Of a stretch of DNA of 43,884 bases, positions 1 to 8,829 are shown piece after piece; positions within the stretch are counted from its first letter, which is position 1, and each line of letters starts with the position of its first letter. The translations under genes were made by a program, and so were the position numbers. The stretch spans positions 1 through 43,884 of the forward strand of contig JAHDCC010000026.1 of the NCBI GenBank assembly GCA_020630065.1, written 5' to 3'. The stretch comes from Acidimicrobiales bacterium. GTDB lineage: Bacteria; Actinomycetota; Acidimicrobiia; Acidimicrobiales; SZUA-35. The notes beneath the pieces are model-generated. The model had not been told where the DNA came from. It worked only from the letters and a program-made list of their open reading frames with translations, and did no database searches.

Positions 1-58
1 AAGGGCATCATAGATCCTCAACCCCGAACTGGTACCGTCTCAGGGGGTCATTCCAAGG

Positions 59-1207
59 TCACTTGAGTTTGATCCGTTGACTAGAAACGTCGTAGCGAAA
101 GTCTGTGATTGTCTCAGCTTCGATCAATCGAACAGCTTCATCGATTACTTCAAGAGGTACATCGAACCATTCGTGCGCTGCAACGACATTTTTCCCATTG
201 CGTTCAAACCAGACATCTAATCGTGCTTGAGCAAAGAAATCGTGAAGCATCCTCTCAACGGTTAAGGCAATGGCAGCTGGCACTTCGTATTCAGCCAGAA
301 CCTCGACTGGAGCACTTAGGAAAGTCGGATGCCTGTGGGCATTCGCCAGCCGCTGTTCAACAGTTTGTGTTGTCGCCCCGATCTTGTGTAGAGATTCAAC
401 GTTTCCCACTTGCGAGCTTTCGCTAAGCGATTTCAATACATAAATCGACCCCATCTCAGTTTCAGGGCTAAGGCCCATCCGTTCAGCGATTACGTCATCT
501 GGTACTGTTACGATCCGACCTTCTTCGTAGAGTAATCTAGCTAAAGAGCGGAGTAGTAAGTCTGCTTCTGTGCCGTTCTCATAGATGCAACGGGTTCGGC
601 CGTCTTGACCTGATCCCCGTTGTTGTAACTCGCCGACTTCGGCTACATAAACTAGCACGCCTGATTGGACGAAGAACTTCCCCTTTTCGATGAATGATGG
701 GTTGCGGAAAGGTAGCAGCTTTCGTGTGCCTTTTTTCAGGTCCCGGTGGCATTGAGCGAAGAGATCTTTGAATTGGTCGAAGTCATCACATGGTTCGCGT
801 CGGGCTACTCTTTCAGGAGCGGCCTGAGCCTGAGGGACATGGTTTAAGGTAAATAGATCTGTGTCGTCGTTGAGTAACCCCATGTCGTCGTCAGCTAGCA
901 CTTCGGCTAGAGATCGAGGAGGTTCAGGTTCGATGAGTAAACCTAAAGAGTCGTGATCTTTCAGAGCTTGCCGATGCTCATCGTTTTCAAGAATAGCTTT
1001 GAGCCTCATAGCTAATTTACTCTCAGCTATATCTCCCCGATTCTTCTCAGGTTCACGTCCATTGGCGACAACGAAATCCACAATTTCGTTGAATTTTGCT
1101 AGGAGACGTTCGTCGCTGCTCATCGGTGTTGGTTTGATAGGTACAGTCAACAGGCCAAAATCATCTTCGGCTACCATTGCGCGCAGCCGTGGCGCATCCA
1201 GAGTCAT
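59..1207 (-). CDS. GIY-YIG nuclease family protein (T5orf172-like), third gene of a restriction-like operon
   Basis: 382-residue protein. The C-terminal third carries the GIY-YIG signature in its T5orf172/Mug113 form: GSIYVLK at residues 253-259, HKIG at 274-277, R286 in the helix, the probable metal-binding E318 in VERMLH, and EWF at 346-348. These are the expected elements of a one-metal nuclease core. The N-terminal half is unlike any domain I recognise, but it repeats a short acidic motif of the form D-[DS]-x-G-L-L three times (residues 15-20, 86-91, 107-112). The start ATG overlaps the helicase stop as ATGA, so translation is probably coupled. By context it is the likely DNA-cleaving subunit of a system whose other parts are a methyltransferase and a helicase; that role is inferred. 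A homing-type or repair function is possible but less likely given the operon. Confidence 0.8.
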   Translation of the reverse strand: MTLDAPRLRAMVAEDDFGLLTVPIKPTPMSSDERLLAKFNEIVDFVVANGREPEKNRGDIAESKLAMRLKAILENDEHRQALKDHDSLGLLIEPEPPRSLAEVLADDDMGLLNDDTDLFTLNHVPQAQAAPERVARREPCDDFDQFKDLFAQCHRDLKKGTRKLLPFRNPSFIEKGKFFVQSGVLVYVAEVGELQQRGSGQDGRTRCIYENGTEADLLLRSLARLLYEEGRIVTVPDDVIAERMGLSPETEMGSIYVLKSLSESSQVGNVESLHKIGATTQTVEQRLANAHRHPTFLSAPVEVLAEYEVPAAIALTVERMLHDFFAQARLDVWFERNGKNVVAAHEWFDVPLEVIDEAVRLIEAETITDFRYDVSSQRIKLK

Positions 1208-3123
1208 ACCCCAACCTCACGACGCTTCTTCTGCAGAAATAGAAGAGCTTCGGCCATACGGCGTTCTAAAGGATCATTGGAACGCACACTTGGTTTCTCA
1301 CCATGTTCGACAGCGAAACGCCGAGCTTTCGGCCATAAGATCAACGCCTCTTCCTCGGTGATCTCGATTCGCGTCGAATCAATAGTGTCCTGGATTACCT
1401 TAAGCACCTGCTTAGTGACCGATTTAGAGAGAATCTCGAACGCTTTTTGAAACGGGTTGACCTGATCAATCAGATCAATATTAAGTTCATCGATATTGAT
1501 AAACCGGTTCGCCATCAGTACGAACTTCTTATCGTCGACTTCTTTAATCTCTCCGTTCTTGACAACCGAATCGACCACAACATGCTGTCGAACCTCTTCG
1601 ACTTCACCTTCGTTAATTTCTGGGTAACGAGTCCGAATAATTTTCGGTATCAAGACTTTGTTCATTACCTCAGGATCGAGGTTGCCCGGCATAGCTTTCA
1701 ACATGGTTTGGTCTTGTAAGATCTGCGCCTTCAGATCGTTCAGATCAGTCTCGACGATCTCTCTGGCCCGATCAGTCGACGGTTCCTTAAAACCTTTGAT
1801 ATGCAGCTCGTCAGGGTTAGAGGCCTCTTCTCCAGTTCGCTTAGTTCTGAACTTGAAGTTCGGCGCTACGACCTGCTCCATCAGAAGCGAAGCCGTGATA
1901 GCTTTGAGCATATTATTGACCGCTACTTTAACTTCACCATCACCCGCATCGGGCTGAGCGATCAGGTTGGTGAACTGGGCATGAGATTTGTTATCACTAT
2001 CACGTGTACATCGACCAATGATCTGAATAATCTCCGTTAGAGAACCTCGATAGCCGACAGTCAAGGCATGCTCACAGTAAGGCCAGTCAAAACCTTCTTT
2101 CGCCATCCCTAAAGCGATAATTAGGTCGAGATCGTCGACCGATTCCATTGTTCGTAGATACTCAACGACCTTCGCCCGCTGCTGGGGTTCATCCATAACA
2201 AGGTCGACAACTTTTATGAGCTTGCCATCGCTGGCTCGCTTCACATAGATAACACCTGTATCTTGGTCTTGACTGACTACCGAACCGATGCTGTCAATAA
2301 TCTCGTCAACCTCACGATGTTTATCCTTGGTAGACTCGCCTGATTGCACGCTAGGAATATGCAGAATCGTCTTTAGGTCAGTATCAAGGACTTCATGTAC
2401 CGTGTCGGTGTATTTGCCTTGATAGAAGTGGTAACCGATACCTAGCGATTTCAAATGGGTGTAGCCGTTCAACTGTTGATAGTAGTTGTACGTCACTTTG
2501 GCGAATTTCGATTCGTCGTTCGGATCGAGCACAGGTACCGCATCCCCACGAAAATATGAACCAGTCATCGCCACAATATGGGCGTTAGTGTTTTTCATCA
2601 CCGACCGAAGTAGCTCTCCCAGTCGGCTATCTTCAGACGCGGACACGTGATGAAACTCATCGATTGCCAAAAGAACATTATCAAAAGAGGTCTCGTCGAT
2701 AGCATCGTGAGCGAATCGCAGAGTAGCGTGCGTGCAAACCAAAATCGACCCAGATCCATCCAGGAACTGCTTTAACGCATCGACCTTGGAATCGTCACCG
2801 CCAGGCGTGCAAAGGTTATTTTTCTCGTCGACTTCCCAATCAGCGAAGAAGCCATGCTCGGTCAGATTAGTGTTAGCGAAGGACGCTCCGATCGACCTCT
2901 CCGGAACAGCGACAATAACTTTCTTAACTCCTTGGTTGAACAACTTGTCCAACGCCAGAAACATCAAAGCCCGAGACTTTCCTGACGCTGGCGGCGCCTT
3001 AATCAGTAAGTACTGGCTTTGACGAGCTTTGAACGCTTCTTCCTGCATCTCCCGCATGCCGAAACTGTCTGTCGCTGTCGATTCCCCGGTTTGGGTGTAC
3101 TCGACATCAATCAAATTAGGCAT
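1204..3123 (-). CDS. SF2 DEAD/DEAH-type helicase/ATPase of a restriction-like operon
   Basis: About 639 residues from the chosen ATG at 3123, which overlaps the methyltransferase stop by 8 bases. A longer frame upstream runs inside the methyltransferase gene and looks spurious. Visible motifs are Walker A (APPASGKS, residues 43-50), DEFH (155-158, DEAH-like Walker B), MTGSYF (motif III) and GRCTRD (motif VI, near residue 405). The two RecA-like domains are followed by about 230 residues without an obvious domain. It resembles the DEAD/DEAH helicases of restriction systems, such as HsdR motors, but has no visible PD-(D/E)xK nuclease. The likely role is ATP-driven DNA translocation or remodelling, coupling methyltransferase recognition to cleavage by the downstream GIY-YIG protein. 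That division of labour is inference from gene order. Confidence 0.85.
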   Translation of the reverse strand: MPNLIDVEYTQTGESTATDSFGMREMQEEAFKARQSQYLLIKAPPASGKSRALMFLALDKLFNQGVKKVIVAVPERSIGASFANTNLTEHGFFADWEVDEKNNLCTPGGDDSKVDALKQFLDGSGSILVCTHATLRFAHDAIDETSFDNVLLAIDEFHHVSASEDSRLGELLRSVMKNTNAHIVAMTGSYFRGDAVPVLDPNDESKFAKVTYNYYQQLNGYTHLKSLGIGYHFYQGKYTDTVHEVLDTDLKTILHIPSVQSGESTKDKHREVDEIIDSIGSVVSQDQDTGVIYVKRASDGKLIKVVDLVMDEPQQRAKVVEYLRTMESVDDLDLIIALGMAKEGFDWPYCEHALTVGYRGSLTEIIQIIGRCTRDSDNKSHAQFTNLIAQPDAGDGEVKVAVNNMLKAITASLLMEQVVAPNFKFRTKRTGEEASNPDELHIKGFKEPSTDRAREIVETDLNDLKAQILQDQTMLKAMPGNLDPEVMNKVLIPKIIRTRYPEINEGEVEEVRQHVVVDSVVKNGEIKEVDDKKFVLMANRFINIDELNIDLIDQVNPFQKAFEILSKSVTKQVLKVIQDTIDSTRIEITEEEALILWPKARRFAVEHGEKPSVRSNDPLERRMAEALLFLQKKRREVGV

Positions 3124-5788
3124 GAGCCAACTCCTGCGTTCTAGTCGCCGCCTCGTACAGCGATAACAATAGTTCGACACGTTCGGCATCGGAATTGAAC
3201 GGTCGCTTGCGATACAGCGAATCCACATAGTCATCGAGCGATTGATGCGTCTTCTTTAAGGCTTTGGGCATCTTGTCCGGGTCATACAAATCAGCCAAAG
3301 TCCTGTCGGGAAAACGCTCCCGACACTCAAGCACGCTAAAAGCGAGATCAGCAATACAACTCTGTTCAGGAGTTTCCATTTCTGGAAATGGAAACGTATT
3401 GTAGACTAATGAGTTTGAGTAGCGATAATCACTCTTCATCCGCCCGCCCACAACTTCGAGCCACGCCATGTGCATACGAGACTGGAGCAGCCCAAACAAC
3501 CAAGGCTCTGCTCCATAAACTGCATACAGCTGGTCTGATGCGACCGTGCCAGCTGGCAAAAAACCCATTGGTATGTACTCGCGCCGCTGGGACGAAACAC
3601 GCGGCACCACGATGGCCTGAGTCTCTTGGTAGGCCCGCTGGACGAACCGGTGCGGTTCATGTGCTAGCTGTTTGGTGCTTTGCGCCTTACTCCCATTTCT
3701 GAAGATTTCCACTTGATGGAGCCGTGCACTAATCGGAGGTATCTTTTGTGCCTGTGCTGCTTCGTTATCATTAATCCAAATGCAGAAGCGCTGAACGCCA
3801 CGAATAAACTCACTCGCCCCAAGGTACGGACGAACAAACTTTGCAGAGTCAGGGTAGTCGTCCAGAAGCTTATCTCGCTCTAGTTTAGTAAGGCTCAGTG
3901 CTCCACCATCACGAGGCATGCTGCCAAAACCCATCGCCGGACGTTGCGAAATAGCCACCTTGCTTTTGTGCACGATTGTGTCGTTATCTGTCGCCAGAAG
4001 GTAAGGGCTGATCCGCTGCGGATGTCGTTCCATCTTATCTTCGAAGAGGGCCTTGGGCTTGGAATTTGGCTGACTAAGACCGACTATAATACAATTAACA
4101 CCAGCTTTACCCTTTGCATTATTTGACCAAGGGAAAGATTTTCGTGCAAAGCTAATCTCGATATCCTTTTCGAAAAGAGCAGGCCACAGAAGAGCTACAT
4201 TTGCACCTTGACAGATTGAATTCGTCGAAACAAAGCCAAGACTCGCGCCATTGTTTTGGATGTAGTCTGCACCTTTCAAGAACCAAAGACTAATATAGTC
4301 CAGATAACGGTCATAATGAGCCGTTCCGAAATAGCTTTCAAAGTCGGCTTTATGTTCAGACCCTTGGATATTTGCACCCAAATACGGCGGATTGCCTAGT
4401 ATGAACACGTTGCCGTCAACATCACTTGGACATACCGCCTCCCAATCAACCTGGGTTGCATTATCGCGTACGATCTTGCCCGTATCTCTCAAAGGAATTA
4501 GCGAAATCTCAACGCCAAAAAGCTCTTCGAACTCAAGGTTCATCTGATGCTTCGCCAGCCATAAAGAAAGAGTTGCCATCTCATGAGCGAAGTCATCAAT
4601 TTCGATGCCGTAAAAGTGTTCTAATTTAATTCCCGATAACTTGAACAGACTACGCTTTGAGGGGTCGAGGTCGGCCATCTGTTGAAGAATTCTGTGTTCA
4701 AGTCGACGGAGCTCTTTGTAAGCGACTACTAGGAAGTTCCCTGACCCGCATGCCGGGTCGAACACCTTAATGCCGCAAATGTCATCTAGTAAGTGTTGCA
4801 ATTTGTTTATCGTCTTCGCATTATTGAGTCTGAGATGTAAGTCGTCGAGAAAAAGCGGCCTTATAACTCGCATGATGTTCTCAACGCTGGTGTAGTGCAT
4901 ACCCAAGCCCTCTCGTTGGCTGGGACGCACGACTGCTTGGATCATCGAACCAAAGATGTCTGGGTTTATTTTGGACCAGTCGAGAGTCCCGCAGTCAAGC
5001 AGAGTCTCCCTTGCTTTAGACGTGAAAGACGGAACTGGTAACGGGGTGGCGAAAAGGCTACCGTTCACGTATCCAAATTCAGTGAAGTACCTTGGTAGGT
5101 TTTTTCGCTCCACCATTTCAGTATTCAGAACTACGAACAAGTCTTCTAGAAATTTGGCTGTGTCAGTGCCGTCGGTCTTCGTGAGAGATCCCACTGCGTT
5201 GGTGAAACTTTTCTTTTGGAAGACCTCGGTGTCTTGGGCGAAGAAGCAAAATAGAAGCCGAGAGAAAAAGACATTGAGGTTACGAACATGTTGATCGCTC
5301 TCAATCGCATTGTGCTTGTTGATCTCGTCGTAGAGGCGAGCCATCTTTTTTGCTGCTTTGACATCGTCATGGTTAGTGTTTTCTACCTCAACCTTTTCGA
5401 TACCTGCCCAAGGCAAGAAAAACGAAGTGTTGGCTGCAAGCTCTTCAATCGGAATGTCAAGCGTCGACTTAGTCCGAGTATCGATAGCAAGAAGGTGAGT
5501 TCTGTTCCTGACAAGTAGGAAACGCGGTTTATATCGAGCTATTGTTTCGTCATTTTGGGCCGAGTCGATAAGTGAGTGAAGGTCTTCGTCAAACTCGACA
5601 AACCGATAGTACAGCTTGCCTTTCCAGAGGTGCTCCAGTTCAGAGTCCAACTGGTCATACGATCCATTCCTCAACCGAGTTATCGACGACCTCGGCAGCC
5701 CATAGGCAGTCAGCAATTCGTAGACAAGATCAAAACCTTTGGTTAAATCTAATCGTGAGACTTTTTCTTCGATTTCATTCAGGTTCAC
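3116..5788 (-). CDS. Class I SAM-dependent DNA adenine methyltransferase (MmeI/Eco57I-like)
   Basis: 890 residues, the size of type IIG/MmeI-like enzymes. Motif I is FDPACGSGNF near residue 340 and motif IV is NPPY near 465, the gamma-class N6-adenine signature. An upstream helical region (GMHYTSVENIM) and a C-terminal target-recognition region follow the MmeI_Mtase/TRD layout. The N-terminal domain, where MmeI has its nuclease, reads LLAIDTRTK...LDIP here and shows no PD...ExK catalytic set, so cleavage is probably delegated to another subunit. The start is GTG with GAGG five bases upstream. The gene is first in the operon and its stop overlaps the helicase start by 8 bases. It probably sets sequence specificity and protects host DNA. 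A purely orphan methyltransferase is unlikely because of the coupled helicase and nuclease. Confidence 0.85.
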   Translation of the reverse strand: MNLNEIEEKVSRLDLTKGFDLVYELLTAYGLPRSSITRLRNGSYDQLDSELEHLWKGKLYYRFVEFDEDLHSLIDSAQNDETIARYKPRFLLVRNRTHLLAIDTRTKSTLDIPIEELAANTSFFLPWAGIEKVEVENTNHDDVKAAKKMARLYDEINKHNAIESDQHVRNLNVFFSRLLFCFFAQDTEVFQKKSFTNAVGSLTKTDGTDTAKFLEDLFVVLNTEMVERKNLPRYFTEFGYVNGSLFATPLPVPSFTSKARETLLDCGTLDWSKINPDIFGSMIQAVVRPSQREGLGMHYTSVENIMRVIRPLFLDDLHLRLNNAKTINKLQHLLDDICGIKVFDPACGSGNFLVVAYKELRRLEHRILQQMADLDPSKRSLFKLSGIKLEHFYGIEIDDFAHEMATLSLWLAKHQMNLEFEELFGVEISLIPLRDTGKIVRDNATQVDWEAVCPSDVDGNVFILGNPPYLGANIQGSEHKADFESYFGTAHYDRYLDYISLWFLKGADYIQNNGASLGFVSTNSICQGANVALLWPALFEKDIEISFARKSFPWSNNAKGKAGVNCIIVGLSQPNSKPKALFEDKMERHPQRISPYLLATDNDTIVHKSKVAISQRPAMGFGSMPRDGGALSLTKLERDKLLDDYPDSAKFVRPYLGASEFIRGVQRFCIWINDNEAAQAQKIPPISARLHQVEIFRNGSKAQSTKQLAHEPHRFVQRAYQETQAIVVPRVSSQRREYIPMGFLPAGTVASDQLYAVYGAEPWLFGLLQSRMHMAWLEVVGGRMKSDYRYSNSLVYNTFPFPEMETPEQSCIADLAFSVLECRERFPDRTLADLYDPDKMPKALKKTHQSLDDYVDSLYRKRPFNSDAERVELLLSLYEAATRTQELAHA

Positions 5789-6152
5789 AGGGGCCTCAGC
5801 GGTTGTCTAAACAGAAGACGCCGCCGAGCGTTGCCACAGCTCCAAAGCCTTCCACTAGCAGATCCTAGTCCCACCAAATTTCGCGATGGGTGATGGTAAT
5901 GCACCCCAACAACGTGAATCGAATAGGCCAGAAGATCATGTGTCCGAGCCATGGCCGATAACCCCCCCCCAACGCAGGCAAATCGAAACTACAATTCCCG
6001 TTGTGGCAAGACCCGATTACGAAACCATGACAGGACAATTCCCAGACAACAGGACTGGTAATCTGCTGGTCCTCCAAAGTCACGCCTTCTTGCACTTTAC
6101 GAACAGGTGCAGCGGAACGATTCCTAACCCACCCCTAAGCTGCGACCGACAA
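5789..6152. other. Divergent intergenic region with a 9-base poly-C run
   Basis: The region lies between the minus-strand methyltransferase and the plus-strand HNH gene and should hold both promoters, though I cannot fix either. A run of nine C lies at 5962-5970. A reading frame in phase with the HNH gene stays open through here, but its translation is proline/glutamine-rich and unlike protein, so I treat it as non-coding. If it were coding, the C-run would be a natural slippage site. Confidence 0.4.
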
Positions 6153-6803
6153 ATGGCGTGTCCGATCTGCGGCAAAGTCAAGGGATTCAACAAGTTCACC
6201 GAAGATCATTGCCCCCAGCGTGGAGGACAATCGCGCTTCGGAACAAAAAAATGCGTAGTTCTAACGTGCAGCGAATGTAACAGCGAAAGGTCAGGCGATA
6301 CTTTCGAGAGGCAATCAGCGGCGGTACAGAACGGTCTTAAGGCTGCATCACTTGATGCCATTACGGCGTTAGAGCGACCTTCTGGGCTTTGGGTAGCGCA
6401 AGATAGATATGACTCGACACAACTATTGACTGACCTAAAAGCTGCGTTCTTGATTGCGTTCGCGACTCTGGGGTATGCCTTTGCGTTTCACTCCACGATG
6501 GACGCTACAAGAGACGCTCTCTACCGGGGTCTCATACCTCCGAATGGAGGTCCTGGTCCACCTGGAGAACAACCATTCACTGTCACAGAAACCGATACTA
6601 CTGTGGCCGTTGAAGGAGAGGACCTGGTATGGAATTTTAAACTTAAAGAATCTGATGAGTCAATAAGTCAACTCGGCAAGTCATATGCATGGCCAGAAAA
6701 TGCTTACCAAGGTTCCACCTACCACCATGACAGTCTTCGTGATGACGGAAACTTGTTTCATGCTGATTTTTGCAACAAGCCTAGCCACCATCGGTGGCAG
6801 TAG
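6153..6803 (+). CDS. HNH-type zinc-binding protein, possible endonuclease
   Basis: 216 residues from the ATG at 6153, chosen because the zinc/HNH module starts at once. It has CPIC (C3, C6), EDH (H19 as the probable metal/catalytic histidine), then CSECN (C39, C42, N43). This C-x2-C ... H ... C-x2-C-N arrangement is that of the HNH_5 type. The remaining 150 residues form no domain I recognise and contain one hydrophobic stretch (AAFLIAFATLGYAFAF). The gene is divergent from the methyltransferase-helicase-GIY-YIG operon, so it may be a second effector or an independent nuclease. No clear Shine-Dalgarno sequence precedes 6153, so the start is uncertain; an alternative in-frame ATG is at 6027. 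Confidence 0.6.
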   Translation: MACPICGKVKGFNKFTEDHCPQRGGQSRFGTKKCVVLTCSECNSERSGDTFERQSAAVQNGLKAASLDAITALERPSGLWVAQDRYDSTQLLTDLKAAFLIAFATLGYAFAFHSTMDATRDALYRGLIPPNGGPGPPGEQPFTVTETDTTVAVEGEDLVWNFKLKESDESISQLGKSYAWPENAYQGSTYHHDSLRDDGNLFHADFCNKPSHHRWQ

Positions 6804-6939
6804 GAAAATGAGAAGTTCGCATGCTTGCCTCAATGGTGTTGGACATCTTGAGTCGAGCAAAAAATCGTCGACTTTTCGCGAGTCACGTGTTGCGGTAAAC
6901 AGCATCGGAGATCACAAACATCGGTCCAACTGAATAATT

Positions 6940-6966
6940 CGGGTGAGTCACCCGCATGTCACCCGC
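6940..6966. repeat. Short palindrome with repeated TCACCCGC half-site
   Basis: CGGGTGA-G-TCACCCG (6940-6954) is a perfect 7-base inverted repeat around one base. The half-site GTCACCCGC occurs again at 6958-6966. It lies between converging genes, so it could be an operator-like protein site or chance; no T-run follows. Confidence 0.4.
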
Positions 6967-7023
6967 AAAATCAGACAAAAAGACCCAATTCGGGCCGACT
7001 CAACGCAACTAGGTGAAAACCCA

Positions 7024-7057
7024 CCCTGAACGTTTTCCCTGTTCAGGGCTTGTTTTT
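7024..7057 (+). terminator. Rho-independent terminator
   Basis: A perfect 8-base stem, CCCTGAAC (7024-7031) with GTTCAGGG (7041-7048), has a 9-base loop and is followed by CTTGTTTTT. It lies about 220 bases after the HNH gene and faces the converging methyltransferase gene. The T-run is on the plus strand, so it would end plus-strand transcription. Confidence 0.65.
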
Positions 7058-7095
7058 GCTGGTGTTGAGGGGTGAATCGAACCTGCGCTCATGGT

Positions 7096-7944
7096 TTAGG
7101 AATGTTTTTGTGTGGCGAAAAGAATTAGCGGGGTTGGACTGGTGACCAGCTGGTTTTCTAGCTTCTTCCGGAGTCTGCTAAGGGTGCTGGCTGCGTCGTC
7201 TATTTGTTTTCGAGTCGCTCCGCCTTCCATCATGTGATTCACTATCTGAGGTTTTTCGAATTCGGATTGAATTGTCTGTATCGTTTCGTCGGGTTGACCG
7301 ATCCGGATAGTCTCCGTTTGGAAAGCGTTGATGCTGGTTAGATCTGGGTGGTTCCTGAGCAGAGTCGGGAGGGTAGCGGCTATGTTTTCGTCGCCATACC
7401 CAGCTATCTGTCTCGCTCTGTTGTAGTAAGCCCATACCTTCCAGAGGCTTGTTGTGTCGATTTCGGAAGCGGCGAGACAGGAAGATAGCAATACTCTGTT
7501 GACATAGTTCATCGGTTCGGCAATAAATAGTGACCCGCCTGGTTTAGTGACTCGGACCATCTCGTTTACGACTTGTCTCGGAGTATGGCAGTGCATAAGT
7601 AGCGTTTGACATGTGGCGAGGTCGAACTGTCTGTCGTCAAATGGCAGATGGTGGGCATCACCTTTGCTGGCTGTGTAACAGTGCTGCGGAACCTGTTCTT
7701 TATAAGCGTATTCAGATTGGGTGACCCAATGCTGTTCAACATCGACCCCAGCTATCTCGATCCGATCAGTGTAGAGAGATGCGAGGAGGGTTCCCCAGTG
7801 CCCACCGCCGACTCCGACGTCAAGCATCGACGAAACAGCACCGATTTCGAGCCGGTTGACAATCGATTCGAGATGCGGTTTTGACCACCATTGGTAGCGT
7901 TCATCGTCGATATAGTCGATTGAGTGAGGTCGGGACGTGTTCAT
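7096..7944 (-). CDS. Class I SAM-dependent methyltransferase, last gene of RiPP-like operon
   Basis: 282 residues. Motif I is MLDVGVGGGHWG (residues 40-51), motif II an acidic residue in AGVDVE, and the post-I region is DLATCQTLLMHC, followed by VTKPGGSLFIAEP, the typical Methyltransf_11/25 pattern. The C-terminal about 100 residues are helical and specific to this protein. It starts 16 bases after the HExxH gene stop on the same strand, so the two are very probably co-transcribed with the precursor peptide. By context it may methylate the modified peptide (side chain or C-terminus), but the sequence alone does not identify the substrate. A stand-alone small-molecule methyltransferase is the alternative. 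Confidence 0.8.
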   Translation of the reverse strand: MNTSRPHSIDYIDDERYQWWSKPHLESIVNRLEIGAVSSMLDVGVGGGHWGTLLASLYTDRIEIAGVDVEQHWVTQSEYAYKEQVPQHCYTASKGDAHHLPFDDRQFDLATCQTLLMHCHTPRQVVNEMVRVTKPGGSLFIAEPMNYVNRVLLSSCLAASEIDTTSLWKVWAYYNRARQIAGYGDENIAATLPTLLRNHPDLTSINAFQTETIRIGQPDETIQTIQSEFEKPQIVNHMMEGGATRKQIDDAASTLSRLRKKLENQLVTSPTPLILFATQKHS

Positions 7945-7960
7945 AGAATTCTACGCTAGC

Positions 7961-8815
7961 TTACGTGACTGCCAGATCGGTTGAGGGGACAGAAAGATGA
8001 CGCAGTGACGTGCCGACTAAATCGAGCAGTTCAATAAGGCGAGGTTGAACTATCCGCATGTTATCGCATGCCTGCTTGAGACTGTCTAGACATGCAAGAG
8101 ACGACCGGTGAAGTTCGATACTGGGCGGGTGAACTTTCGGGTCTGCGGGTTGGCCCACGACGCTACGGTGAGTCAAGATTTCGTTAGCGACGATTAGACT
8201 ATGCAAACACTTATCTAAAGGTCGTCGTTTCTTCAACACAGCCGATACGGCCCAGTTGTTTGTATCAGCAAGGTCGTCAAATGACGTGAAGTACTGGTGT
8301 CGACGTTCGTCAAGAAAGATAAGGTTATGAGTGAACTCGTGAAGCAGAAACTCAGCTGCGTCAACGTTAGTCCATGACCGTTTCGGGCTGCACCATATCA
8401 CGCCCAAAGCGCTAGACACTGAACCGCCAGATGATTGCGAGGAGCGGTGGTAAAACATCGTGTGAATTACCAAATCGAACAAAGAACCAAGAGTGGGATC
8501 TTGGAGACGTAACAGTCGATGCCCCTTGCGCACATGACTCATAGCTTCTTTGCGTGATGAGTCAGAGGTGGCAAGGAAATCGGTTTCGATGTCCGTAATC
8601 ACTGAGTCATCTTGGAAGTGTTTCACAAGACCTTCTATCCTTCCCGGTTCATAGCAATACTGCCCGTCGCTTGGCTGTAAATCAGAGACGCCGGTTTTGA
8701 CAGCAAGATCGACAAGCCGTGATCTCAGCTCGTCAACAGTAGCAGGTATGCTATCGCCTGCTAGGAGGGTAGATACATCTCGTAAAACAGTTTCGCAACC
8801 CAGTAAATAAAACAT
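7961..8815 (-). CDS. HExxH-motif protein, candidate RiPP peptide beta-hydroxylase
   Basis: 284 residues. The centre carries FLLHEFTHN with the HExxH pair at H159-E160 and H163, and about 45 residues later RPLDKCLHSLIVANE. Together these match the pattern I know from the HExxH peptide-modification family (TIGR04267-like, now often called alpha-ketoglutarate HExxH peptide beta-hydroxylases) rather than a secreted metalloprotease. There is no signal peptide. The gene is preceded by AAGGA six bases before ATG and starts 14 bases after the stop of a 56-codon peptide gene, the expected layout of a precursor and its tailoring enzyme. The enzyme would act in the cytoplasm on the peptide core. An intracellular protease remains possible. 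The assignment is from motif and context only. Confidence 0.7.
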   Translation of the reverse strand: MFYLLGCETVLRDVSTLLAGDSIPATVDELRSRLVDLAVKTGVSDLQPSDGQYCYEPGRIEGLVKHFQDDSVITDIETDFLATSDSSRKEAMSHVRKGHRLLRLQDPTLGSLFDLVIHTMFYHRSSQSSGGSVSSALGVIWCSPKRSWTNVDAAEFLLHEFTHNLIFLDERRHQYFTSFDDLADTNNWAVSAVLKKRRPLDKCLHSLIVANEILTHRSVVGQPADPKVHPPSIELHRSSLACLDSLKQACDNMRIVQPRLIELLDLVGTSLRHLSVPSTDLAVT

Positions 8816-8829
8816 CTATTTTCCTTTCT

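Noticed and set aside
59-5788. Assignment of the defence operon to DISARM or classical type I restriction
   Set aside because: No DUF1998 or PLD protein, no HsdS-like subunit and no HsdR nuclease domain are visible.
7064-7095. A tRNA-like T-arm string (GGTTCGATTC on the minus strand)
   Set aside because: The flanking five-base stems do not pair and no anticodon arm is present.
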